From: Sepioteuthis lessoniana
Taxonomy: Eukaryota; Mollusca; Cephalopoda; Myopsida; Loliginidae
Direction of reading: 5' to 3'
Assembly: GCA_963585895.1 (NCBI GenBank)
Contig: OY757947.1
Location: 39,959,336-40,023,335, forward strand
DNA length: 64,000 nucleotides
The notes beneath the pieces were generated by a model. The model had not been told where the DNA came from and searched no databases. It saw only the letters and a program-made list of their open reading frames with translations. This document shows positions 20,546-31,839 of this stretch, one piece after another (the stretch's first letter is position 1; each line of letters opens with the position of its first letter). The position numbers and the translations under genes were made by a program.

Positions 20546-20940
20546 AAGATGGTGGGTCGGCCAGTTATTGTAATTTGAGTTATTCGTGGCTAACCCTATT
20601 TGGTATCTTGCCCAGCGAATAAACATCTTAATAGGAATAATGCCAACACAACGGTCAGTTTCTTTGGAACATTTGATTCAAGAAAACCCTTAGCGTCACA
20701 AAATATTGAAGTCACTTTACGGTAGAAAAATACTGGAGTGCGCCTGTCTGGATTTGTTTGATTAAGCGTATGATAATGCCTGTGTACACGCTCATAAACG
20801 TGTATCTGTGTGATAAGAAAAAAAAATGGATTTAGAAATTTGATGGTAGTGTTAAACTTGTTTTAATTCACGTGTAACGTTTTCACACTTCATGAGAGCC
20901 AGACCTTGCTTAGATCCTATGTATGGGGTCCAATATTTGT
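20546..20940. other. Unassigned sequence
   Basis: Nothing recognised. Confidence 0.45.
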
Positions 20941-21074
20941 TTGTGATAGTGTTTAAAATGACAGCGAACTTTATTAATGCATAGGCTCTTAAAACATGGA
21001 TATTGCAACTAATTATGAAGTTTTTAGCTGTTTAAAATGATCGTGAACTTTATCAATACATAGGCTCTTAAAAC

Positions 21075-21674
21075 GCAACTTCTCTGAAACTGGTAGACAA
21101 GTTCACCTACCTAGGAAGCAGTGTCTCATCAACCGAAAAAGACATCGACACGCGGCTAACGAAGACATAGACAGCTATCGATAAGCTATCGATCATATGG
21201 AAGTCAGACCTGACCGATAAAATGAAACGCAGTTTCTTCCAGGCAGCGGTCGTGTCGATACTGCTATATGGATGCACTACTTGGACGCTAACTAAACGGC
21301 TGGAGAAGAAGCTTGACGGCAATTACACAAGAATGCTGCGAGCAATATTGAACAAGTCCTGGCAGCAACACCCCACAAGGCACCAACTATACGTCCACCT
21401 ACCTCCCATCACGAAAACTATCCAAGTTAGACGAACCAGACAGGCAGGACACTGCTGGAGAAGCAGGGATGAGCTCATAAGTGATGTACTCCTATGGACC
21501 CCCACATATGGCCGGGCAAAAGCAGGACGACTAGCTCGAACATCCATTCAGCAACTATGTGAGGATACGGGATGTAGCTCTGAAGACCTGCCAGAGGCGA
21601 TGAACGATAGGGAGAAGTGGCGAGAGAGGGTCAGTGATATCCGTGCTAGCGGCATGACATGATGATGATATATA
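21075..21674 (+). pseudogene. RTE-like retrotransposon, long 3' copy
   Basis: It opens with the thumb region (LVDKFTYLGSSVSSTEKD) and, after one frame break near 21170-21220, a 146-residue frame runs from MKRSFFQAA through YGCTTWTLTKRLEKKLD, GHCWRSRDELISDVLLW, KAGRLART and CEDTGC to the stop. The stop is the first TGA in the (ATG)n tail. The catalytic RT core and endonuclease are missing. Confidence 0.9.
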
Positions 21675-21950
21675 TAGGGTACGATGACAAAACCATCGCC
21701 TAAAATGCGACAAAATCATCGCCTAAATTCGCCCATGTGCTTTGTGTTAGGTTTTGTCTACTGTGTAGCCAACTAGTCGGTTAAGCAGTGTATAAAGGAA
21801 GCAGTACCATGATTCAATTCACTCCTCCAGAAAATTGGAAACAGCATGCTGCACTGGTTGGCAGTCAAAACGGTTTCAGTGTTTGAGTATCACTCAGGGG
21901 ATAGTGCAGAGGGTGTTTCAAACAAGAAGGAACCATCTCCATTGTATATG
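21675..21950. other. Unassigned sequence
   Basis: A short tandem repeat (AAAACCATCGCCTAAAAT / AAAATCATCGCCTAAATT) lies near 21690-21726. Confidence 0.45.
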
Positions 21951-22162
21951 ACGATCATCTGAAATTAGTTAACAAGTTCACGTACCTTGGCAGCAGTCTC
22001 TCATCGACTGAAAGTGATGTTAATATACGCCTAGCAAAGGAGTGGACTGATATCAATGTTATCGATTATGTGGAAGTTTGATCAATCTGATAAAAAAAAC
22101 AGGATTTCTTTTAAGCTGCGGCCGTGACAGTACTACTGTGTGGCTGGACCATATGGACACAG
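21950..22162 (+). pseudogene. RTE-like thumb region, decayed
   Basis: LVNKFTYLGSSLSSTESD is readable, followed by frame-broken SILLYG-like sequence. It represents an older lineage than the 21075 copy. Confidence 0.75.
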
Positions 22163-22163
22163 T

Positions 22164-23345
22164 TGGCTACAGCTGTAGAATATACCGACTGCTTCTCTCC
22201 AGAGGGGTAAGACCTCACAATGAGTGTCCTGTATAAAACACTAAACAATTTGATCGTGAGGTTCCAGTAATGTTGGAGCATTGGGGAATGCGGAGTACCT
22301 CTTCATTGCCATCGCTCCCAGGTCCACTCTGGGCCGAAGTGGTAGCACCTGATAAGGTCCTATCTATGGGTCATATAGAACTAAACTGCGTGCTTATGCT
22401 AAACTGAACTGTTTGACATTTGACTGTGTTTAAACAAAAACTATACTTATACTAAAATGAACAGTTTGAATTAGAACTGATTGAAATAGAACTGTTTTGA
22501 CATCTAAACTGCGCATTTATCCTAAACTGAATTGCTTGAAATACAATTGTTTTTGACATTGAAACTGTACTTACGCTAAAGAGAATTGTTTGACATTTCA
22601 TCATCATCATCATCATGTCGCGTTGGTAGCACGGATATCCCTGACCCTCTCTCGCCACTTCTCCCATTCGTTCATCGCCCCAGGCAGGTCTTCAGGACAA
22701 CATCCCGTATCCTCACATAGCTGCTGAATGTACGTTCGTGCTGGTCGTCCTGCTTTTGCACGGCCATGTGTGGGGGTCCATAAGAGTACATCACTTATGA
22801 GTTCGTCCCTGCAGTGTCCTGCATGTCTGGTTGGTCTAACTTGAATAGTTTTCGTGATAGGGAGCAGGTGGCCGTACAGTTGGTGTCTTGTGGGGTGTTG
22901 CCGCCAGGACTTGTTCAAGATTGCACGCAGCATTCTTGTGTAATTGCCGTTTAGCTTCTTCTCGAGCCGTTTTGTTAGAGTCCATGTAGTGCACCCATAT
23001 AACAGTATCGATGTGACCGCTGCCTGGAAGAAACTGCGTTTCATTTTATCGGTTAGGTCTGATTTCCATATAATCGATAGCCTATTGATAGCAGTCCTTG
23101 CTTTCGTTAACCTCGTGTCGATGTCCTTTTCGGTTGATTCGACGCAAAATCTATACTTATACTAAACTGTACAGTTTGAATTAGAACTGTTTGACTAAAC
23201 TGAATTGCTTGGAATTGAAATATTTTTGACAATTAAACTGTCTACTTTTGCTAAACTGAATGATTTGAAATAGAAAAGTTTTTTTTGTGTAAAAATGGAT
23301 TTGGCATTAAATAACCTACAAAGGTTGAAATGCCATAACCCCCCC
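22164..23345 (+). repeat. Rep-D interrupted by an RTE
   Basis: Head and minisatellite body run to 22596; an RTE occupies 22598-23145; minisatellite units and the hairpin tail resume at 23147-23345 and end in a C/A run. Rep-D therefore predates this RTE. Confidence 0.82.
22598..23145 (-). pseudogene. RTE-like retrotransposon 3' copy in Rep-D
   Basis: A 143-residue frame (22613-23044) matches the 21222-21662 frame closely but lacks the CWRS residues. The thumb continues upstream to 23145. The (ATG)n tail is at 22598-22616. Confidence 0.9.
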
Positions 23346-23511
23346 CCCAAAAAAAAACAAACAAAAATTTCATGTTTATTCGTTCCTCTGTGCCAAATGA
23401 CAAGAAAATATGATGTAAATAAAAGTATGGGGGAAATGCTATGGTTGCAGAAATCCACTTGCCTCTCTTTCGGCCATTGCTCAGATAGCACATCCAGAGA
23501 GATCACATCTG

Positions 23512-23760
23512 TGTTGCCTAGTTGGTAGAGTGTTCGCCAATGGCCCGGAAGATCAAGGTTCAATCCCAGGTTGAGTCATACCAAAGACTCAAAAAATAGT
23601 ACTTGATGCCACCTTGCTTAGCGCTCAGCCTTATAAGTTACAGATCAAGGTAAAGTGGAGCAATCTAGGGGAAAGAGTAGCTCCATCCCCTACACCTTGG
23701 TGCAGCAGCAAATGAAAAGGGAGCCTTCTGCTCGCCCTCGATCATGGTCGCTATCTTATA
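23512..23760 (+). mobile_element. SINE-A
   Basis: A/B boxes ('gttggtagagtgttcgcc', GGTTCAATCCC) and full body, with the 3' end at (TA)n. Confidence 0.85.
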
Positions 23761-23778
23761 TATATATATATATATATT

Positions 23779-24450
23779 TGTGACAATACACCGCCGGCCG
23801 ACCCTCACTATCTCAACCAACCGAACTACTCCTGACCATTAGAATCGTCTAGTGGTTTTTCTAATCTCCGGCCAGGGTTTTTTCACATTTCTTTACTAAC
23901 ATGCAAAATATGCAACCGAGGGGGTAGAAGAAAAGAAGAACAAACAATCGGACTTGGGTTAGCTCCAAGCGCAAGAGGGGAAGTCTGTGACACTTTTATG
24001 CAGCTCTCAGTGCATTTACAGGCTATCGAGGGCATGTATTTGCGCGAAACTTCCACAAAGCCACTAGGAATTCTGACTCATCTCGCGTTGGTCAAACCGG
24101 CATCTGTAGGTCAATAGGTCCTAGCAGCCGCTTTTTTGACTTCTGTTGACTAGTCTCCTCTCTGCCCAGCTCTCATCTCTTGACTGACCTGTTCTGTCGA
24201 CTGGTCTCTTCTACTCCCTTCTGCTGACTGTCTCCTTCTCTTTTCTCTGAGACCTTCCTTCCCTCGTCTTCTTCCGGTCTCGTGGGAGATCTCGCACGCA
24301 GGCCCTTGTGTGGGTTTCGCGCCAAAACAGACAAAAGGGATTCTCTGACTGGCACCCACACCCACAGAAACGAATGCCACCTCCTCTGTAAGCTGTCCTA
24401 GTTTGATACCTAATAAGCCATTAATTTTTTTAGAAAGGTTTGCCAGTGAT
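23779..24450. other. Higher-GC unassigned block
   Basis: It starts TGTGACAATACACC after a TA tract and is C/T-rich near 24140-24300. It could be another LTR, but no second copy or far terminus is visible. The Arg/Glu-rich minus-strand frame here reflects the CT-rich tract. Confidence 0.35.
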
Positions 24451-24670
24451 TTAAGGAGCGTTTCCGAGCAGATCTTCTTCTGCTCGCTTCATTAACTATC
24501 TGCTATGCTATTCATGATTGTCTATCTTCTATAAAATTTCTTATTTTATCGATTTAGACCCTGAGTGTATTCTAATAGTTTTTTTAATTATTGGTTAATT
24601 TAGTCTGGCCTTTCTTAAGTTTCTGATCGTTGGTATTTGTTTGGTTTCTCTTATTGAATAAAGATGCTTT

Positions 24671-25125
24671 TGTAATATAATGGCCGAGGGATTTCGTTTT
24701 ATGCCTTTGGGTTTAGTTAGGCTGAGAACCTTTCGGCTCAGCACATGAGTTAGTTAGGTGCAAACTAGAGTGCAGGTGTTAACGCGCGTGCGGGGAGTAT
24801 GTGTCGTTCATAGATGTCAAAATAAAAATCCGATAGAAAGGTTGAGCCGTGGATGTGAATGACGTTATGCACCGGAAGCGCACGCGCGGAGGATTTTGGG
24901 GATTTTGAAAAAGTCAGTTAGTTGGGTTGAGAACTGGACACCGAACGAGAAGGGTCGACTTTCGCTTGCTCGCCGAGGCCTTGGGCAGGTGTCGCACGTG
25001 TTGGAGGCGGGCAGATGGAAAAGCCAGAATAGAAAGAATGTGTATCTCTCTCCTTATATCGACGAACCTTTAAACTCAAAGGTAATAAAAAGTTTCGTAC
25101 TTGAACTAAGAAGTGGTAAGTGTGG
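24671..25125 (+). mobile_element. LTR-1, 3' truncated
   Basis: It starts TGTAATATAATGGCCGAGGG and follows the 18421-18971 copy through the CG-rich block to AATAAAAAG, then departs from the family after 'gaactaagaagtgg'. Confidence 0.8.
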
Positions 25126-25175
25126 ACGAGTCCATCTTTGGGGTATGGTAGGATATGTCCCCATAACCCTTATGA
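25126..25175 (-). repeat. ~40 bp match, inverted, to 31300-31345
   Basis: 'ggacgagtccatctttgggg' and 'tatggtaggatatgtcccca' occur in reverse complement at 31305-31344, where an LTR-like segment begins. Confidence 0.8.
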
Positions 25176-25325
25176 ATATATAATTTCGCTTCGCTTTTAC
25201 ATTCATTGGGCAGGTGTTGGTCTATAGTTTTCCCTCACTCTTTTACAATTTCGTGTTTAGGCATGAAGGATAATTCTCGAGTGAAAAAACTGCTAGATAT
25301 TTGTTATTTCTTGATGGTAAGTTTT

Positions 25326-25568
25326 GGAATTGGCTTAGTGGTAGAGTGTTCGCCAATGGACCGGCAGAGCGGGATTCAATCTCAGGTCGAGTTATACCAA
25401 AGACTCAAAAAGTGGTGCTTGTTACCCCTTTACTTAACACTCAGCATTATTAGGTTTCAAGGGTAAAGTGGAGCAATCCTGCGTCCTTCTCTACACCTTG
25501 GTGTAGTAGCTATTGAAAAGGGAGCTTTCGGTTAGTTCTCGAGTACGGTCGCCAACTTTACTTACTTT
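25326..25568 (+). mobile_element. SINE-A
   Basis: A box 'tggcttagtggtagag', B box region 'gggattcaatctcagg' and 3' end 'gagtacggtcgccaacttta', then (TA)n. Confidence 0.85.
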
Positions 25569-25689
25569 ATATATATATATATATATATATAGTGAGAAAG
25601 CTACTGTCCAGTGAGTAGGTTTTCATATTTGAAGAAAAGGAAAATATCAAACATAGAATATTGAGTTTTTTTCTACACCTGCTATTAAA

Positions 25690-27250
25690 ATTTCATTAAG
25701 ATTTTTCACCAGTCTGCCTCTAATGGTGAGACTCCACTTCTCAAGATTTCGGGAGTATCAAGTTCCCCTTCATTGCCCTTAATGTCAGTTTCACTCTGGC
25801 TTAGAGTACTATCTATTTAGGGCCCCCATCTATGTGTCAAATAGATCTGTTTAAAAATTATCTGCATTCGTAAAATTGTGCAAATTATTTGGATTAAAAA
25901 TAAGGACTTGTTTACAAAGTATGATTATTATAGCTACTTGAAACGATATAATTCCTTGCGAATTGTTAGTATTAGATAGGAATACTTGAAACTAAATAAG
26001 ATGATAATTAAATCAAAATAGTTGAAACAATATAATTATACACAAATTATTTGTATCAAAAATAGTTACTTGAAATTCTAATTGTTTACTAAGGATTATT
26101 ATTATTATCATTAGTTACTTGAAAGCATCTAACTGTCAATTATTTGTATTAAGAATAGTTACTTGAAGCTCTAATTGTTTACTAAGGATTATTATTATTA
26201 TTAGTTACTTGAAAGCATATAACTGTCAATTATTTGTATTAAGAATAGCTACTTGAAGCTCTAATTGTTTACTAAGGATTATTATTATTATTAGTTACTT
26301 GAAAGCATATAACTGTCAATTATTTGTATTAAGAATAGTTACTTGAAGCTCTAATTGTTTACTAAGGATTATTATTATTATTAGTTACTTGAAACAGTAT
26401 ACATGCTTGCAACTTATTTGTGTTTGATGAGAATATTTTAAACCTTATAACTGTGTGCAAATTATCAGTAATATATTACCCGGTCGGCTGTGGTTGTAGA
26501 ATACACCGACTGCTTCTCTGCAGAGGGGTAAGACCACCCCAAATAAAAGTCCTGGATATGACACTAAACAATCTGATGGTGAGGTTCCAGTAATGTTGGA
26601 GCTTTAGGGAATGCGAAGCACCCTTTCATTGCCATTGCTCCCAGGTCCACTCTGTTCCGGAATGGTAGCACCTTGTAGGGCCCTATCTATGGGTTAAATA
26701 GAACTGTTTACTTATGTTAAACTAAATTGTTTGAATTAGAACTCTTTGAATAAACTGAATAGCTTGAAATAGAAATGTTTTTGACAATTAAACTGTACTT
26801 ACATTTAAACTGCGTACTTATGCTAAACTGAATTATTTGAAATGGAACTGTTTTTTACATTGAAACTCTACTTACACTAAACTGATTTGTTTAATATAGA
26901 ACTGTTTTGACATTTAACTGCGTGTAAACAAAATCTGTACTTATACTAAACTAAATAAGCTGAATTAGAACTGTTTGACTAAACTGAATAGTTAGAAATA
27001 GAAATGTTTTTGACAATTAAACTGTGTAGTCATGCTAACTGTAAATTGTAATTGTTAGTCGAACCGAGGTGTAAACAAATGATAAACCCAATCTTGTTTA
27101 AAATGTATCTGCAAAATTAGTTTACAAATCCCATATATTTGATATGTAAAAACAGGTTTTGACATTAATGTTTGAAATAAAACTGACTTGGATTTGGCGT
27201 TAAATAACCGACAAAGGTTGATATGCCATAAAACCCAACCAACCAACCAT
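25690..27250 (+). repeat. Two Rep-D heads with a Rep-E array between
   Basis: A diverged head at 25720-25850 is followed by Rep-E units (25860-26465) and then a fresh Rep-D from 26478 with minisatellite body and tail ending 'aaacccaaccaaccaacc' at 27250. Confidence 0.78.
26040..26395 (+). repeat. 90 bp tandem repeat (Rep-E type), ~4 units
   Basis: The anchor ATTGTTTACTAAGGATT recurs at 26081, 26174, 26264 and 26354, a 90-93 bp period, with almost identical last three units. Confidence 0.93.
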
Positions 27251-27537
27251 TGGTAATAGAGAGTTATGAAAATTATTATTACTTACTTGAAGCAATATAC
27301 TTGCTTGCAAATTATTAGTATCTAATAAAAAATACTTGAAACCATGATAGCTTTAGGAATGCATTATTTTCATTGTCTGCGGTGATTTTTAACAACGCAG
27401 CCCAGTCGGCTGGAGCTGTAGTATACACCGACTGCACCATTATAGCGAGGTAAGACCTCCAAACGAATGTCCTGGATGTGACACTAAACAGTCTAACTGT
27501 GATGTTCCAGTAATGCTTAAATTTGGAGAAAAGTAAG

Positions 27538-27790
27538 TAAGCAAAGTTGTCTCCCTTTAGTCGGGGACGACCTGAAGGCTCCCTTTTCAATAGCTACTAC
27601 ACCGAGGTGTTGGGGAAGGCGCTACTCCTTTCGCTGAATTGCTCCACTTTACCCTTGATCCTTACCTTATATTGCTGAGTATTAAGCAAGTAGGTATCAA
27701 GTACCATTTTTAAAGTCTTTGGTATGACGCAACCAGGGATTGAACCGAGGTCTCCCGGACCAGTGGTGAACACTCTACCCACTAAGTACT
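27538..27790 (-). mobile_element. SINE-A inserted in Rep-D
   Basis: Complete minus-strand copy, boxes readable with a few changes. Confidence 0.85.
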
Positions 27791-28084
27791 CCCTTGTGCA
27801 CTATGACCCGGAGTTGTAGCACCTGTTTGATAGTATGCAAACAAAGGACATATGCTGAATTGAATTGTTAGAAATAGAACAGTTTGATTAGTTGGTTATA
27901 AACTAATACAAGACCTGATGTTAAATTGAATTGTTAGCTATACATACCAATACATAGAACCATTTAACTGAGTGAAAATGTTGAATAGAATGATTTGTGT
28001 TAAATAGCAATATTTGTAACCACTTCATGGTCTGTAAACAAATGACTTATATTACATTGTTATCGCGGCATTGCATTACTTGAA

Positions 28085-28460
28085 ACTATTTAACTGTATG
28101 CCAACAAATGATTAATAGTAAATAGAATTATTAGTGTTAGATAGGAATACTTGAAACCATTTAACTGTGTGCCAACAAATGATTAAAATCAAATGTGATT
28201 ATTAGTGTTACATAAGAATACTTGAAACCATTTAACTGTGTGCCAACAAATGATTAAAATCAAATGTAATTATTAGTGTTAGATAGGAATACATTAAACC
28301 ATTTAACTGTGTGCAAACAAATGATTAATATCAAATGTAATTATTAGTGTTAGATAGGAATACTTTAAACCATTTAACTGCGTGCCAACAAATGATTAAT
28401 ATTAAATAGAATTATTAGTTTTAGATAGGAATACTTGAAACCATTTAACTGGGTGCAAAC
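28085..28460 (+). repeat. 71 bp tandem repeat (Rep-E type)
   Basis: ACCATTTAACTGTG recurs at 28156, 28227, 28298, 28369 and 28440, an exact 71 bp period. Confidence 0.95.
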
Positions 28461-28611
28461 AAATGATAAGCCCAGTCTTGTTTAAAATGTATCAGCAAAA
28501 TTAGTTTACAAATCCCATATATTTGATATGTAAAAACAGGTTTTGACATTAAATAACCTCCAATAGTTGATGTGCCATAAAACCAAACCATTCTGTGCAA
28601 ATACTGGTCGC

Positions 28612-28708
28612 CAGCTAGAGGACCTGCTGAGAGCGTTGGACGATAGGGATGGATTGCGAGAGAGAGAGCGAAAGGAATCCGTGCTAGCAACATGACATGA
28701 TGTCGATA
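28612..28708 (+). pseudogene. RTE-like terminal scrap
   Basis: The EDLL-ALDDRDGLRERE-like end, 'ccgtgctagcaacatgac', then ATGATG. Confidence 0.7.
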
Positions 28709-29190
28709 GAAAAAAAGGTTTGTCGGTGGTCTGGAATTAATGCAAGCATCACTGATAGAATTTTTTTTCTAAAGAAATAAATTGAAAAAAAATTAATGGT
28801 CAGGAGGTACGAAAAGGAATATTAAATTGAATAGTATGGTGAATAGAGCTATAATCTGACTAACGGTTCTTGAATTGCAAAGTGACACTGTGAAATTTCT
28901 ACATGTAATGATATCCTCACTGCTTCTGATAACGGTATTATGATGATAAGCAAAACTTTATTAATAATAACAACTTATATAAACAAAATATTAAGTCTGT
29001 AACACGCACATACTATATGTAGGTAGGTTCATACATCGGGTGCATGTCTAATACATTCACGAATTCCACGAGGAAAGAAAAAAAAATAGATGAAGGGTGC
29101 GAGGACTTGATGGAGTGGGGACGAAAGGAAGAAAAAATGCTGAGGGACAAGCAGTCAAAGACCAGGACAACAAATCATGTCCCCTCTCTC
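28709..29190. other. Unassigned AT-rich sequence
   Basis: Nothing recognised. Confidence 0.45.
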
Positions 29191-29194
29191 TATT

Positions 29195-29276
29195 TGCCGC
29201 TCTCTCTCTCTCTTTCTCTCTCACACACACACACACACACTCACACACACGTATATATATATATATATATATATAT
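29195..29276. repeat. (CT)n(CA)n(TA)n compound microsatellite
   Basis: Three adjacent dinucleotide tracts. Confidence 0.95.
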
Positions 29277-29503
29277 GTAATGAGAATGAAAAAAAAGGCA
29301 GCAATGAAAGAGGGAGAGTGGGAGTGGCTGGTGTTAAGGTTTACCGGTGGTATAGGCCAGCATGTACTCTAAGGATGCAGTTTTAGATAAAGGAGTCAAC
29401 ACAACTCATTTTTCAGTGACCCCCAGTGCCACAGCAGTCAATTTAGACCTTCTTTGCGAACACATTTACATCACACGCTCGTTTATGTGTATGGGTGCGC
29501 AGA
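29277..29503. other. Unassigned sequence
   Basis: Nothing recognised between the microsatellites. Confidence 0.4.
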
Positions 29504-29568
29504 CATATATATATATATATATATATAATGTGAGAGTGTATTTATGTATATAGGTATGTGATATATGC

Positions 29569-29618
<50 letters not shown>
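29504..29618. repeat. (TA)n then (TG)n microsatellites
   Basis: TA at 29504-29526 and TG at about 29571-29618. Confidence 0.95.
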
Positions 29619-29619
<1 letters not shown>

Positions 29620-29837
29620 ATGGAGAGGAATCTTTCAAAGAAGATGACCGGATGAAGTGGGAGCAAAATAGATCAATAGTCGAGGGAGCCATAAGGTTCA
29701 GAATTCAGGACGTATTGTCAGGAGAAATCTTCACCCTTATACGCAATTGTGTTGGAGTGGGTTATGATATCCGAACGGCTTTTTTTAGAAAATATACCTT
29801 TTCATTAGGCGCAATGCCACAAGTATGGAGGCACCAA

Positions 29838-29932
29838 GTAATTGGTTGGTTAGTTTGGTTTTATGCCACATCAAATAAATGCCACATTTTATGCCACATT
29901 AAATAACCACATTGTTGGTTATTTAATACTAT
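29838..29932 (-). repeat. Hairpin tail of Rep-D/SINE-B type, duplicated
   Basis: 'ttggttttatgccacatcaa' and 'ttggttatttaatac' are the tail in reverse, with an inserted 'aaatgccacattttatgcca' duplication. Confidence 0.65.
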
Positions 29933-29934
29933 TT

Positions 29935-30225
29935 ACCCAACCCCTCCGCCCGGGCAGGATATGACACAAGGTCAATTTTTAAGCGGAGTTTCACAGGTTT
30001 GAATTCAGAGTTTTCCTTCTCCTAGACTAGTTGCCTAACCAAGGCTGAAGAACCTAGTCTGTCCTACTATTTACCCATAGCTGGAGGGAGAATAATTGGA
30101 TTCATACCTTCCCCAAGGGTATTAGTGCTATGTGAAATGTAATCAGTCTCGTCCAGGATTTGAACTCGTGTCGCCGTGTCCATTTCCTACGACGATAACG
30201 ACTACACCACGGGCACCTCCATATG
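29935..30225 (-). mobile_element. SINE-C, full length
   Basis: Minus strand: A-box GTGGTGTAGTCGTTATCG side at 30190-30212, B-box AGTTCAAATCCTGGAC at 30151-30168, body 'tgggtaaatagtagg', end 'cctgcccgggcggaggggtt'. This is the family amplified at 43.3-44.7 kb. Confidence 0.85.
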
Positions 30226-30600
30226 GTTATTTAATGCCAAATCTATTGGTATACATATAAACAGCTCTATTCTAAACAATTCAGTTTAGTTTAAGTTTAC
30301 AGATTGTTAAATGTCAAAGCAGTTCTATTTCAAACAGTTTAGCTAGGCATAAGTGAACAGTTTAGTTCTATTTGACCCATCTATAGAACTCTGTCAGGCG
30401 CTTCCACTTCGGGCCAGAATGGGAGCAATGGCAATAAAGGGATCTTCTGCATTCCAAAAGATCCAGAATTACTGGTGCATCACCATCAGATTGTTTAGTG
30501 TCATATCCAGGCCACTCCTTGAGGAGGTGTCTTACCCCTCTGCAAAGAAGCAGTCGGTGGGCAAGGCACCTTGTAAGTATAGAACTCACAACTCAGTAGC
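30226..30600 (-). repeat. Rep-D, minus strand
   Basis: Body units, 'cgctcccattctgg'-like head and the 'aggggtaagac' box, ending near the CAGTCGG side at about 30550. Confidence 0.75.
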
Positions 30601-31025
30601 CGATCTAGCGTGACCCACTCGTTGACTGTGCTCATAATATTTATATTTCGTAAGATGACCCGTGAGCTTGATGACTTCTCATTGTAACAGTGGTTCATGG
30701 AGCAAAATAATAATTCTGTTATATATCATAATTCTGTTATATCGAGAATTTGGGTGACGAGAAAAAAAATCGCTTTCAGAATTATCATTATAAAAGCAAA
30801 ATATTCAGAACATGATCTTTATAGTTGAAATATTTGCCAACGTTCAACGTGTCGGTTTATACATTTAGCCATCATCAGGGCAATTAATACGTGATGAATC
30901 TTCTGAATTATATTAATTTTTCAAATGAAACTTTAAAAAAAACCAAAAAAAAAAAAACGAGAATTCTTTTAACGTTTGGTTTCAAAATTAAAGTAATTAG
31001 TGTTCAAAATTGTTCATGAATAACT
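30601..31025. other. Unassigned AT-rich sequence with a CTGATGATGG box
   Basis: Minus strand near 30836-30888 has CCCTGATGATGGC and AACCGACACGTTGAACGTTG, resembling the two boxes of PAL-H and SINE-X with GAAA changed to GACA. Confidence 0.35.
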
Positions 31026-31028
31026 TTT

Positions 31029-31031
31029 TAC

Positions 31032-31086
<55 letters not shown>
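31029..31086. repeat. (CT)n(CA)n microsatellite
   Basis: Adjacent CT and CA tracts. Confidence 0.95.
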
Positions 31087-31299
31087 TTGCATGTATAAAG
31101 AGTGTTTTAAAAGAGTTTTTGAAAGAGTTTTTTAGGGTTTTTTTTATAACATTACAACATTACGTAAACGCAGAGTTGGATAAAACTGAGATGCCGATGA
31201 ATTTGAAAAAACAGAACACTATCAACGAAAACCAAGGCACTTATCAGGAAACTTGAAAGGATCTTAATAAAATTATATAAAGAAAACATGTCTTTATTA

Positions 31300-31500
31300 T
31301 TGATATGGGGACATATCCTACCATACCCCAAAGATGGACTCGTCCAACCTAAACATATTCTTTGAGCTTAGTTCGCTCAGGGAAGCCAACTTCTCGTTTC
31401 TTACGAGGCATCTGACATACGGACTGCAAGCCGAGCACGGCTAGTACTTCCTTTGTATGACTTCCTTTTTCTGCTAATACAATAAAGTTTACCTATCACC
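31300..31500 (+). other. LTR-like segment, uncertain
   Basis: It starts TGATATGGGGACATATCC, whose first ~40 bp recur inverted at 25126-25175, and holds ACAATAAAG near 31480. No matching far terminus is defined. Confidence 0.35.
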
Positions 31501-31735
31501 CGTTGTTTGAGTTGTTCCTTTCACTGGTCTTATCTGAAGACCACAACAATTATTTAATCAAACATGTTGACACGATTGATTTCGTTGAAAAAACAAAACT
31601 AAAAACCGAACGTCTTATCGCTAAGTCCAAAGACAGAATTCGCTTTTATTTATTGAAGTGCAGGTCAGGGTGTAACTCTGCGATTGTTCTCTTAAGTAAA
31701 CTTCATTAGAAACCAGACACAAAATTCTTTTTGGC
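31501..31735. other. Unassigned sequence
   Basis: A 68-residue plus frame has no recognised motif. Confidence 0.35.
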
Positions 31736-31839
31736 AGTTTTGAAATTATTAGTATTAGATAGGAATACTTGAAACAATGAAACTTGGTGCAAACGATATA
31801 TATTGAGAACAGTTACTTGAATCTACTAATGTTTACGGA

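Larger units (their letters stand above)
27395..28600 (+). repeat. Rep-D split by a SINE-A, with Rep-E array and tail
   Basis: The head stops at 27536, SINE-A intervenes, and the head resumes 'tatgacccggagttgtagca' at 27808. Rep-E units follow, then the tail at 28540-28595. Confidence 0.75.

Noticed and set aside
21222..21662. 146-residue frame as a complete host gene
   Set aside because: It is the C-terminus of an RTE retrotransposon repeated many times here and lacks endonuclease and RT core.
24150..24380. Arg/Glu-rich minus-strand frame
   Set aside because: It arises from a CT-rich strand; two overlapping frames show the same bias and no motif.
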